A stretch of 15,247 bases of DNA from Candidatus Omnitrophota bacterium (GTDB lineage: Bacteria > Hinthialibacterota > Hinthialibacteria > JAKQFZ01). Made by a program: the position numbers and the translations under genes. Position 1 is the stretch's first letter. Each line of letters opens with the position of its first letter. The notes beneath the pieces were generated by a model. It was not told the DNA's origin and searched no databases. It saw nothing but the letters and a program-made list of their open reading frames with translations. This document shows, in pieces, positions 1 through 6,618 of the stretch. The DNA is taken from contig JAKQFZ010000779.1 in the NCBI GenBank assembly GCA_029558215.1, forward strand, positions 1-15,247, read 5' to 3'.

Positions 1-1
1 C

Positions 2-649
2 GAGATCGGCGAGCCGGATTTCCAGCAGGAGTTTCTCTCTGAGGTGTTGAAGGAAATTGACCGACTAACCGAGCTGACTGACAGTCTGTTGGATTTCTCC
101 AAACCGGTCAGCGCGAGTCTGCAACCATGTGTGGTGGATCAGCTGATCGAGGACGTTGTGGCTCAGGTTTCCGATCACGCGATCGAACGATCGGTGCAAC
201 TCGTCCTGGAACTCAAGTCCGATGAAGCCCGAGTGTTGATGGATCGAAACCGCATGAAGCAGGTCCTTCTGAATCTGCTCCTGAACGCCTTCGATGCGGT
301 CACCCAGAACGGTCATGTCTGTATCAGTTCAGGTCGCAGGACAGGTCTGTCCACTCTGGACGGCTCGCCTTGCTACTACCTGACTGTGACGGATAACGGA
401 CGGGGTGTTTCAAAGGAGGTCCTGCCTCGGCTCTTTGATCCGTTCTTCACGACCAAGGAGAAGGGAACCGGTCTCGGGCTTTCAGTTTCCCACCGAATCG
501 TGCAGGAGCATGGAGGACTGATCCAGGTAGTCAGTGAAGAGTCGAAAGGCACGACTTTTACGGTGCTGCTGCCTCTTTACGCGGGTGGTTATCTTGCAGA
601 GGTCACCAATGATCTCCAGACTATTCTGAGAGGGATTCAGACAAGATGA
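2..649 (+). CDS. Sensor histidine kinase, NtrB-like, 5'-truncated by the window edge
   Basis: This is the C-terminal 215 residues of a two-component sensor kinase. The frame is open from base 2, so the sensor region and the phospho-accepting histidine lie upstream of the window. The visible part starts in the second helix of the dimerisation domain (EIDRLTELTDSLLDFSKP, the usual ExDRLxxLxxxLLDFxxP pattern). A complete HATPase_c domain follows: N box NLLLNAFDAV (about 269-298), G1 box DNGRGV, F box FDPFFTTKEKGTGLGL and G2 box GTGLGL (464-481), then a closing GTTFTVLLP strand. A 24-residue tail follows the domain. The gene overlaps the response regulator by ATGA, so the two are translationally coupled and are almost certainly cognate partners. 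The family autophosphorylates with ATP and passes the phosphate to the regulator's aspartate. The signal sensed cannot be told from this part; flagellar function is inferred from the neighbours (compare FlgS, FlrB and FleS). Confidence 0.95.
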   Translation, partial: EIGEPDFQQEFLSEVLKEIDRLTELTDSLLDFSKPVSASLQPCVVDQLIEDVVAQVSDHAIERSVQLVLELKSDEARVLMDRNRMKQVLLNLLLNAFDAVTQNGHVCISSGRRTGLSTLDGSPCYYLTVTDNGRGVSKEVLPRLFDPFFTTKEKGTGLGLSVSHRIVQEHGGLIQVVSEESKGTTFTVLLPLYAGGYLAEVTNDLQTILRGIQTR

Positions 650-2013
650 GCGTTCGAACGGTGCTTGTAGCGGATGACGAAGAGAGCATCCAGAAGTTGC
701 TGAAACGGGTCTTGGAACGTGAGGGCTATCGTGTGGTCGTTGCTTCGGACGGAGCTGAGGCAGTTGAGGTTGCCGCAGAGGAACGGCCGAGTCTGGGGCT
801 TTTTGATCTGAAAATGCCTGGTATGGATGGAGTGCAGGCTCTTGAGGCGATTCGCCAGCAGGGTCTTCAATTCCCTGTGGTGATGGTGACGGCACATTCG
901 ACAGTGGAATCGGCTGTGAAGGCGATGAAACTGGGAGCCCATGACTATATCAAGAAGCCCTTCGATGTCGAGGAGCTGAAACTGATCATCCAGAAGGCAC
1001 TTGAGTTCTCGAGCCTTGAGCGCGAGGTTCTGCGTCTGCGTCGCGACGTTCAGTGCAAGTACAGTTTGGATCAGATCGTCGGGGAAGATCCCAAGATGAA
1101 GGAGATTCTCCAGATGATTCAGACAGTCGCCGCGACACGTTCCACGGCGCTGATCTGTGGTGAGTCGGGAACAGGAAAAGAACTTATCGCACGTGCCATT
1201 CATTACCTGAGTCCGAGGATGGATGGTGCCTTCGTCAAGGTCAACTGTGCGGCGTTGTCCGAGAATCTTCTCGAGAGTGAGTTGTTCGGTCACGAGAAAG
1301 GCGCTTTCACTGGCGCCATCAGAACGCATCAGGGGAAATTCGAGCAGGCGGACGGGGGAACGCTGCTGCTGGATGAGATCAGCGAAATGAGTGCCTCGGT
1401 ACAGGCGAAGTTGCTTCGTGTCTTGCAGGAAAAGGAAATAGACCGTGTCGGAGGCCGCGATCCGATTCAGGTGGATGTTCGAGTCATCGCCACGACAAAT
1501 CGAGACTTGGAGATCGAATGCAAGGAAGGGCATTTTCGTGAGGATTTGTTCTACCGTCTGAACGTTGTCAAGATGGCTTTTCCTCCACTTCGGGAACGTC
1601 GCGGCGATATTCCTCTTCTGGCTGAACATTTCAGAAATCTCTATGCTGAGGACATGGGCAAGCCGGTTGAGCGTATCTCCGCCGAGGCCATGGATGCGCT
1701 GGTGCGCTATGATTGGCCTGGGAATGTTCGGCAGCTGGAGAATGCATTGGAACGCGCCGTCGTCTTTGTCACAGGTGACACAATTCTGCCGGCACATCTT
1801 CCCCCTGAAATCGGGGGAGTTGCTCCCGAATCCCAGACGGCGACCGCCGAGGCCTGGGTCGGACGAACAATTGAGGAGATCGAACGGGAAGTTATATTGA
1901 GCACCTTAAAAAGGACGCAGGACAATCGGACGCAAGCGGCGGACTTGCTCGGCATCAGTGTCCGAACACTGCGAAACAAGCTCAATGAATATCGGGAAGC
2001 AGGAGTGATCTAG
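646..2013 (+). CDS. Sigma-54-dependent response regulator, NtrC family (FlrC/FleR/FlgR-like)
   Basis: This 455-residue protein has the full NtrC layout. The receiver domain is about 5-120, with acidic pocket D10-D11, phospho-acceptor D54 in LGLFDLKMPG, T82 and K104. The AAA+ domain is about 143-380, with Walker A GESGTGKE (172-179), the sigma-54-contacting loop GAFTGA intact (219-224), Walker B GGTLLLDEI (237-245) and the arginine-finger region REDLFYRLNVV. A Fis-type helix-turn-helix lies at the C-terminus (about 415-452, TQAADLLGISVRTLRNKL). All catalytic elements are present, so it should hydrolyse ATP and remodel RpoN closed complexes. ATG 646 overlaps the kinase stop by 4 nt. Directly downstream come the TPR gene and then flgB with a sigma-54-like promoter, so activation of flagellar class II/III genes is the natural role. 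The domain family is certain; the target genes are inferred. Confidence 0.97.
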   Translation: MSVRTVLVADDEESIQKLLKRVLEREGYRVVVASDGAEAVEVAAEERPSLGLFDLKMPGMDGVQALEAIRQQGLQFPVVMVTAHSTVESAVKAMKLGAHDYIKKPFDVEELKLIIQKALEFSSLEREVLRLRRDVQCKYSLDQIVGEDPKMKEILQMIQTVAATRSTALICGESGTGKELIARAIHYLSPRMDGAFVKVNCAALSENLLESELFGHEKGAFTGAIRTHQGKFEQADGGTLLLDEISEMSASVQAKLLRVLQEKEIDRVGGRDPIQVDVRVIATTNRDLEIECKEGHFREDLFYRLNVVKMAFPPLRERRGDIPLLAEHFRNLYAEDMGKPVERISAEAMDALVRYDWPGNVRQLENALERAVVFVTGDTILPAHLPPEIGGVAPESQTATAEAWVGRTIEEIEREVILSTLKRTQDNRTQAADLLGISVRTLRNKLNEYREAGVI

Positions 2014-2016
2014 CGG

Positions 2017-5000
2017 GTGGCAACGATTCCTGAGTATGCCAAGAGAGCGGGTGTCCGAGTCCAACGCCTGTTGGATTTCCTGGAGCAATCAGGGCATCAC
2101 GGTGTTTCGTTGGATATGGAACTGCCCGACGAACTTTCTCAACTGCTTGAGTCCAAATTCCCGCTTCGGTCATCAGACTCTTCCCAAATGCAGGGGCTAC
2201 GCGAAGCAGCCCTTGGAGGCTCCGAACAAGAGCCTGGCGATACGGAATCGGCAGAAGATGAGACGCAGGAACCCATTCCTGAAATTGATGAAACCAACGC
2301 GGGTGTTGGAAAGCCTCTTCCAGAGCAGACTCCAACTCCACCCGAACAACAGACTGAGCCTGTTGTTGAGGAACAGACCCCCGAAGAGCTTGAAATCACC
2401 AACCTTCTGAAGTCCCTTGGTTCGGTCGAGCCAGAGCCGGAGCCAGAGCCAGAGCCTGAGAAAGAAGCCGCTGTTCAGGAATCTGAGCCTGAGACCGAAC
2501 CGGTTCTTCCAGAACCCGAACGGCCTTCACCGGAAGAGGTACCTACGGAACCAGAACCGGAGACAGAAGTCAGTGAAACGATAGACCTGGAAGCCTTTTT
2601 GCAACAACTCGATTCAGCTCAGGAGCCATCGTCCAAGACAGAGTCAGAACCATCAGAACCATCAGAACCAGCACAGTCCGCCTCCGAGCCAACCGAAGGC
2701 GAAGAAGAGACGGTCGAACTCGAAGAACTCCTCAAGTCACTTGGGCAGGAAGTGAAATCGGACGCGACTGCTGCTGAGCCAAAGGTTGCCAAACCCGCGG
2801 AAGCGGTTCCTGCAGCTGCTCCGAAGACTCCGACCGAGAAACCTGCCGGTGTCAAGGCTCAGGCTCCCAAACCAGTGCACGAAGAGGTTGTTTCTGAACG
2901 GCCAAGCAGAAGAAGACCTTTGCCCAAGCCTTTGGAACTGGCCTTGAATTACTCCCTGCAGGGCGTTGCACTTACCAAGGACGTTTGGAAGGAAATCTCC
3001 CTGTCCCTGAACTTCTGGCAGAAAGGGATCTTACTCGGATTGGTGCTCGCGACAACGGGCATCGTGGTTGGAGCGATCGTCAAGCACAGCATGGATCACG
3101 CACCCGGTGTGGAAAAGAGTCTCCTGGACGAAGCACAGACGCACAGGATGGAGGGAGACAAACAGAAGGCTGCCGAGGCCTACATGCAGATCATCAAGCG
3201 CTATCCCAACAGCGTTCAGGCGGAAGAGGCATGGCTGAATCTGGCCGATCTCTATTTTGCGGAAGAACGCTACAGCCAGGCTTTGGAAGCCTATTCGAAC
3301 GTGCTGAAGGTGCAGGACAGGCGGACAGTGACTGCCGATGGCCTGGCCGACTATCCGCTCGGTGAAGCACGGGTGAAAGCAGAACTCAGAATTGCTGAAT
3401 GTCTGAGAAAACTGGAGCGTCTTCGGGAAACACAAGAGTCCTTGTTAACCCTTCAAAGTCGGTATCCAGCAGGGGAGATCGCCGAGCAAATCTCTTTAGC
3501 ATTGGCCGATCTTTACTTTGAGTGGGGAACCAGGGAGAACAATCTGGAGTTGTTCGATCAAGGGATTCGCGAAGGGGAGAAGTTCCTGGAGAACTATCCC
3601 AATTCCCAGAAAGCCTCTTCGTTGGCGGAGTTGCTTGGCGACTTGTACCACCAACGCGGTCTCAGAGATCGGGTGGAGCGAAGCAAGTATTTTACCTCGG
3701 CGTTGGAGAAGTATCAGAAGGCAGGAGAGTATCACAAAGCAGATCCGCTCTTGCCGTTTGTTCCTGCTACATTACTAAGCAAGGAAGGCGACGTTCGAAT
3801 GGATCTTGGGCAGTATCCGGAAGCCCAGGATCTCTACCAACAGGTTCTTGCGAGTGCCCGCCTGGCGTCTGGCACGGTTGAAGCGACGATCAAACTTGGT
3901 CGTTCCCTTCTCCGGCAGGGCAAGTTTTCCGAGAGTGCCAAAGTCCTTGAAAGACAACTCGAAGGCAGCGTTCTGACCGAACAACAGGAATCACGTGCCT
4001 GCTATCTTCTTGGTGATGCCTACTATGAATCCAAGCGCTATGACATGATGATGGAGGCCTACGGCAGAGCACTGCGTTTGGAGGAATATGTGGCCGCGGA
4101 CGAAGACATTGATCCCATGCGTGCTCACATGCGGATGACGAATTTTCTCTATCTCGCTCAAGGAAAGTACAAGGAAGCTGTTGCGCAGTATGAGGAAATA
4201 CTCAAGAAGTATCCTCAAGGCCGCTACCGATTCAGAACCATCTACTACCTGGGACAAGCCTATTCCGCCATGAACAATCTCAATGAGGCCGCCCGTTATT
4301 TCACCATGCTCATCGGCGAGAATCCCGAACTGCGCTATGTCGATCCAGCGTTTCTCAAAGATGCCTACTTCAAACTGGGGCGCATCCATTTCCAGAAGAA
4401 GGACTATCCCAAGGCAATAAAAGCCTATGAGGCACTGATGGAGCGATACCCGGACGATCCACTGGTTCCTTCAATTCTGGAACGTCAGGGCGACTGCTAT
4501 GCTCAACTGGCACTTTATGCCAAGGCAGAGGAAGTGTATCTCCAGGTCTTGGATAACTTTCCGGAGAGTTCCAACTGGAGTCTCACCGCACTGAAGGCTG
4601 GACAGCTCAAGGAGAACCTTTCGGAGTTTGCTGCCGCTTCGGAATTCTATGCCCGCATCAAGCGTCGTGATCCCAGTGACCCTCTGTGTACCGAATCCGA
4701 GTACCGTCGTCTGGAGATGGAACTCAGAATGGCGCAGACCGAACCCGGTGTTGCTGCTGAACGTCGGTTTGCATCCGTTTTGCGCGATGCAGTACAGGCT
4801 CAATCTGAATACCCAGATGAGATCCGTTTCTATGCCCAGCAGGGAGTTGCGGCGTATTCACTGAAGGATTTCTCCACGGCAGCGGACGCCTTTGTGAAAT
4901 ATCTGGATCAGTCCGGTGACTTGGAGCGGATTCCCCGTTGCACTTTCCTGCTCGGCGATGCGCTGCTGCAGCTGGAAAGACATCAGGAAGCCGCAGATAT

Positions 5001-5238
5001 CCTTCAGAAGAGAATCGAGATGGAAGGTGATGACGATGAGCGTGCGCATGCGCTGTTTCTCTTGGCGGTGTGTCAGAAGAAATTGAATGAATTCGACAAG
5101 GCGATTGTGACTCTGAATGAACTCCTCACAAGTCACCCGAGCAGTTCATTCATACCGGAGGCCAGTGCGGAGAAATCACGCTTGGAATGGAGTTCCAGGA
5201 ATGTTGGTTATCTTCAGGGAACGTCCCAGGCACCGTGA
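2017..5238 (+). CDS. Large membrane-anchored TPR protein with IF2_N-like N-terminus and acidic linker
   Basis: This 1073-residue protein starts at GTG 2017, 3 nt after the regulator stop, with AGGAG at 2001-2005. Residues about 2-48 (IPEYAKRAGVRVQRLLDFLE and on) resemble the small helical IF2_N module of translation factor IF2; the similarity is by eye. Residues about 60-295 form a Glu/Pro-rich, probably disordered linker with a run of EP dipeptides (138-147). It holds three copies of a short motif (see findings). Basic residues (RRR 298-300, several Lys) precede a single transmembrane helix at about 337-355 (GILLGLVLATTGIVVGAIV). Residues about 369-1060 are degenerate TPR repeats, for example KAAEAYMQIIKRYPNS and KAIKAYEALMERYPDD. 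The positive-inside rule puts the N-terminus in the cytoplasm and the TPR array in the periplasm. No enzyme motif is seen. Its place between a flagellar regulator and flgB suggests a motor scaffold or assembly factor, comparable in idea only to PflA of Campylobacter or the spirochaete collar TPR proteins. The exact function is unknown. Confidence 0.9.
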   Translation: MATIPEYAKRAGVRVQRLLDFLEQSGHHGVSLDMELPDELSQLLESKFPLRSSDSSQMQGLREAALGGSEQEPGDTESAEDETQEPIPEIDETNAGVGKPLPEQTPTPPEQQTEPVVEEQTPEELEITNLLKSLGSVEPEPEPEPEPEKEAAVQESEPETEPVLPEPERPSPEEVPTEPEPETEVSETIDLEAFLQQLDSAQEPSSKTESEPSEPSEPAQSASEPTEGEEETVELEELLKSLGQEVKSDATAAEPKVAKPAEAVPAAAPKTPTEKPAGVKAQAPKPVHEEVVSERPSRRRPLPKPLELALNYSLQGVALTKDVWKEISLSLNFWQKGILLGLVLATTGIVVGAIVKHSMDHAPGVEKSLLDEAQTHRMEGDKQKAAEAYMQIIKRYPNSVQAEEAWLNLADLYFAEERYSQALEAYSNVLKVQDRRTVTADGLADYPLGEARVKAELRIAECLRKLERLRETQESLLTLQSRYPAGEIAEQISLALADLYFEWGTRENNLELFDQGIREGEKFLENYPNSQKASSLAELLGDLYHQRGLRDRVERSKYFTSALEKYQKAGEYHKADPLLPFVPATLLSKEGDVRMDLGQYPEAQDLYQQVLASARLASGTVEATIKLGRSLLRQGKFSESAKVLERQLEGSVLTEQQESRACYLLGDAYYESKRYDMMMEAYGRALRLEEYVAADEDIDPMRAHMRMTNFLYLAQGKYKEAVAQYEEILKKYPQGRYRFRTIYYLGQAYSAMNNLNEAARYFTMLIGENPELRYVDPAFLKDAYFKLGRIHFQKKDYPKAIKAYEALMERYPDDPLVPSILERQGDCYAQLALYAKAEEVYLQVLDNFPESSNWSLTALKAGQLKENLSEFAAASEFYARIKRRDPSDPLCTESEYRRLEMELRMAQTEPGVAAERRFASVLRDAVQAQSEYPDEIRFYAQQGVAAYSLKDFSTAADAFVKYLDQSGDLERIPRCTFLLGDALLQLERHQEAADILQKRIEMEGDDDERAHALFLLAVCQKKLNEFDKAIVTLNELLTSHPSSSFIPEASAEKSRLEWSSRNVGYLQGTSQAP
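2428..2460 (+). repeat. EP-dipeptide microrepeat in the TPR protein linker
   Basis: Hexanucleotide units of GAG followed by CCN run for five and a half copies, encoding alternating Glu-Pro. The run sits in the acidic linker of the membrane TPR protein. The varied third codon position (CCA, CCG, CCT) suggests that it is selected at protein level and is not a fresh slippage tract. Confidence 0.85.
2644..2670 (+). repeat. Three perfect 9-bp repeats (TCAGAACCA) in the TPR protein linker
   Basis: TCAGAACCA occurs three times head to tail without a mismatch (2644-2652, 2653-2661, 2662-2670), encoding Ser-Glu-Pro three times. Unlike the EP run upstream, the copies are identical at nucleotide level. 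They are therefore likely recent and could vary in number between strains. Any change would stay in frame. Confidence 0.85.
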
Positions 5239-5249
5239 CGGAAGCCTGG
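5226..5249 (+). other. Hairpin spanning the stop codon of the TPR gene
   Basis: CCAGGC (5226-5231) pairs with GCCTGG (5244-5249), and inside it CCG (5233-5235) pairs with CGG (5239-5241). This leaves the TGA stop codon (5236-5238) as the loop, with a small 1x2 internal loop between the stems. It is GC-rich and stands at the 3' end of the regulatory block. No run of T follows, so it is not a classic intrinsic terminator. It may stabilise the mRNA 3' end or mark a weak or factor-assisted terminator. Confidence 0.4.
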
Positions 5250-5342
5250 AAATCCTTGCCGAGTCAGGAAGGCAGTCTTTTCCTATATGGGATGTTCCGC
5301 GTGAATGGAGTAGAGGTTTGTGGCTCTTAATAGACTGAAAAA

Positions 5343-5413
5343 TAAGTACTTATGAATTCACGAGAACCTCGGCATGTTTTCTGCTAAGTACTTTGGGATA
5401 AGAAGGAGTACTC
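5343..5413 (+). promoter_or_regulatory. Three AGTACT palindromes around the flgB promoter
   Basis: AGTACT occurs at 5345-5350, 5387-5392 and 5407-5412. The first two lie in an identical 9-mer, TAAGTACTT (5343-5351 and 5385-5393). The third is inside the palindrome GAGTACTC (5406-5413), which overlaps the flgB ribosome-binding site. Start-to-start spacings are 42 and 20 bp, close to four and two helical turns. The middle copy lies between the -12 element and the expected start site. This layout would suit a DNA-binding regulator, but no known operator is recognised. Confidence 0.4.
5370..5385 (+). promoter_or_regulatory. Candidate sigma-54 (-24/-12) promoter of the flgB operon
   Basis: The sequence CGGCATGTTTTCTGCT has the invariant GG (5371-5372) and GC (5383-5384) exactly 12 bp apart. 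It agrees with 9 of the 12 defined positions of TGGCACG-N4-TTGCW; mismatches are the first base, the C after GGCA, and the first T of TTGC. The predicted transcription start is about 5396, giving a leader of about 28 nt before flgB ATG 5424. The sigma-54 activator encoded upstream and the absence of a better site in the gap strengthen the call. The activator's own binding sites are not identified. Confidence 0.65.
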
Positions 5414-5423
5414 GAACAAAGCG

Positions 5424-5825
5424 ATGTATTTTGAACGCATCATACCGTGGTCAGCGAGATTGCTTCGGGAAGGCATGAGTCAGACTTCCTTTCGACACAA
5501 CCTGATCACGCACAATATCGCGAACGTGGACACCCCCGGGTTCAGACGAAAGGATGTCACGTTTGACGAAGCACTTAAGAGGGCGACGATGGAACTGGTG
5601 TCGCAAGCCCAAAGTGGAAGAGCGTTTTCCAGCGGTCAGTCAACTGCTCGTCTTTCGGTCTTCGAAGACGACAGACCTATGCTGAGGCAGGACGGCAGCA
5701 ACGTTGACATTGATGAAGAAATGGCCTTGATGGCCATGAATGCCGGCGACTATATGAGGTATGCGGAACTGCATGATCGGCAGATGCGTTTGATTCGAGC
5801 GGCCATTTCGGAGCGTATGCCATGA
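5424..5825 (+). CDS. flgB: Flagellar basal-body proximal rod protein FlgB
   Basis: FlgB forms part of the proximal rod above the MS ring. The 133-residue length is normal for the family. The rod/hook-family N-terminal signature is clear: HNLITHNIANVDTPGF at about 26-41, followed by RRKDVTFDEAL. The C-terminal segment (DIDEEMALMAMNAGDYMRYAE) is the usual FlgB ending with an amphipathic helix. The purine-rich ribosome site AAGGAG (5403-5408) lies 15 nt before ATG 5424, further than usual. No other start codon exists in frame between the two, and the family N-terminus begins here. It is the first gene after the sigma-54-like promoter and overlaps flgC by ATGA. Like its homologues it lacks a cleavable signal peptide and would be exported by the flagellar type III apparatus. 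Confidence 0.97.
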   Translation: MYFERIIPWSARLLREGMSQTSFRHNLITHNIANVDTPGFRRKDVTFDEALKRATMELVSQAQSGRAFSSGQSTARLSVFEDDRPMLRQDGSNVDIDEEMALMAMNAGDYMRYAELHDRQMRLIRAAISERMP

Positions 5826-6238
5826 GTGGTTTTCTCATCTCGGCATCAGGTTTGACGGCACAGCGGACACGTATGAACGTGATTGCTGAGAACCTTGCCA
5901 ATGCGAGCACGACGCATCCAACACCCTATCGGCGGAAGATTGTGCTCTTTGAGGAGCGTCTTGCCGAGGCAATGGACAGTTCTCAATCGCGCTCCGGTGC
6001 AGGCGGTGTTCGGGTTAAAAGCATCGTGGAAGACAACGGCCGGAATGCATTTCGCTACCTGTACGATCCGGATCACCCTGACGCCAACAGTGAAGGCTAT
6101 GTGGTGATGCCCAATATCAATCCGGTGCATGAGATGGTGAATCTCATTGACGCGGTTCGAGCGTACGAAGCCAATGTGACGGCGATGAACGCCACAAAAG
6201 AGATGATGAAAAGAACCTTGGAGATTGGGAGAACTTAG
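5822..6238 (+). CDS. flgC: Flagellar basal-body proximal rod protein FlgC
   Basis: FlgC is a second proximal rod subunit. The 138 residues match the family length. The N-terminal signature is FLISASGLTAQRTRMNVIAENLANA (about 4-28, given here only as a landmark region), ending in the conserved ENLAN. A PYRRK segment follows, as in most FlgC proteins. The C-terminal end carries the hallmark DAVRAYEANVTAMNATKEM, which packs against the N-terminal helix in the assembled rod. The start ATG overlaps the flgB stop (ATGA), which implies coupled translation and near-equal expression. A 71-nt gap separates it from fliE. Confidence 0.97.
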   Translation: MSGFLISASGLTAQRTRMNVIAENLANASTTHPTPYRRKIVLFEERLAEAMDSSQSRSGAGGVRVKSIVEDNGRNAFRYLYDPDHPDANSEGYVVMPNINPVHEMVNLIDAVRAYEANVTAMNATKEMMKRTLEIGRT

Positions 6239-6240
6239 GC

Positions 6241-6270
6241 TTGCTATTGACGCTGAAAAAGCGTTACAAT
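6241..6270 (+). promoter_or_regulatory. Weak candidate sigma-70-type promoter / hairpin before fliE
   Basis: TTGCTA (6241-6246) and TACAAT (6265-6270) are 18 bp apart and match the -35/-10 consensus at 4 and 5 of 6 positions. The same stretch holds an inverted repeat, ACGCT (6250-6254) with AGCGT (6260-6264), extendable to 7 bp with a G-U pair and no T run after it. Either reading is weak. fliE is probably read mainly from the flgB promoter. Confidence 0.25.
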
Positions 6271-6309
6271 CCAAATAGTGGTTCGTGAACGGGAGGTGAA
6301 AGGTAAGAG

Positions 6310-6618
6310 ATGGTCGAGAATCTGCAAATCGGCTCGATACAGCCCCTGAAACCCGGATCGGGTTCTTCCCAGAGTCCTGGTTCCGACTCAGTGAAAGGGC
6401 CTTCTTTTGAGGATATCCTGAAGCAATCATTGCAGGAGGTCAACGATCTCCAGCATGACGCGGAAGGGAAGATCAAAGGTCTTTACAGTGGGGAGATCAA
6501 GGACTTGCACCAGGTGATGGTGGCGGTGGAGGACGCGGATGTGGCTTTCCGTCTGATGATGCAAATCCGCAACAAGCTGGTGGACTCATATCAGGAGCTG
6601 ATGCGAATGCAGGTGTGA
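6310..6618 (+). CDS. fliE: Flagellar hook-basal body protein FliE
   Basis: FliE links the MS ring to the rod. The 102 residues are typical (about 100-110). The C-terminal half carries the family pattern: LHQVMVAVEDADVAFRLMMQ followed by IRNKLVDSYQELMRMQV. Residues 38-45 (FEDILKQS) are the conserved F-x-x-x-L-x-x-S segment. The N-terminal 35 residues are Ser/Gly/Pro-rich and variable, as usual. ATG 6310 has a strong ribosome site, GGGAGGTGA (6291-6299), about 10 nt upstream. The order flgB-flgC-fliE is the classical one. Confidence 0.96.
   Translation: MVENLQIGSIQPLKPGSGSSQSPGSDSVKGPSFEDILKQSLQEVNDLQHDAEGKIKGLYSGEIKDLHQVMVAVEDADVAFRLMMQIRNKLVDSYQELMRMQV

Noticed and set aside
637..1797. 386-codon frame on the - strand opposite the response regulator
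   Set aside because: It lies wholly inside a gene with full NtrC motifs on the + strand. Its His/Arg/Leu-rich translation has no domain and is an antisense shadow.
5247..5260. TGGAAATCCTTGCC as a sigma-54 promoter
   Set aside because: GG and GC are 10 bp apart and not 12, and the position is far from flgB. The site at 5370-5385 has the right spacing.
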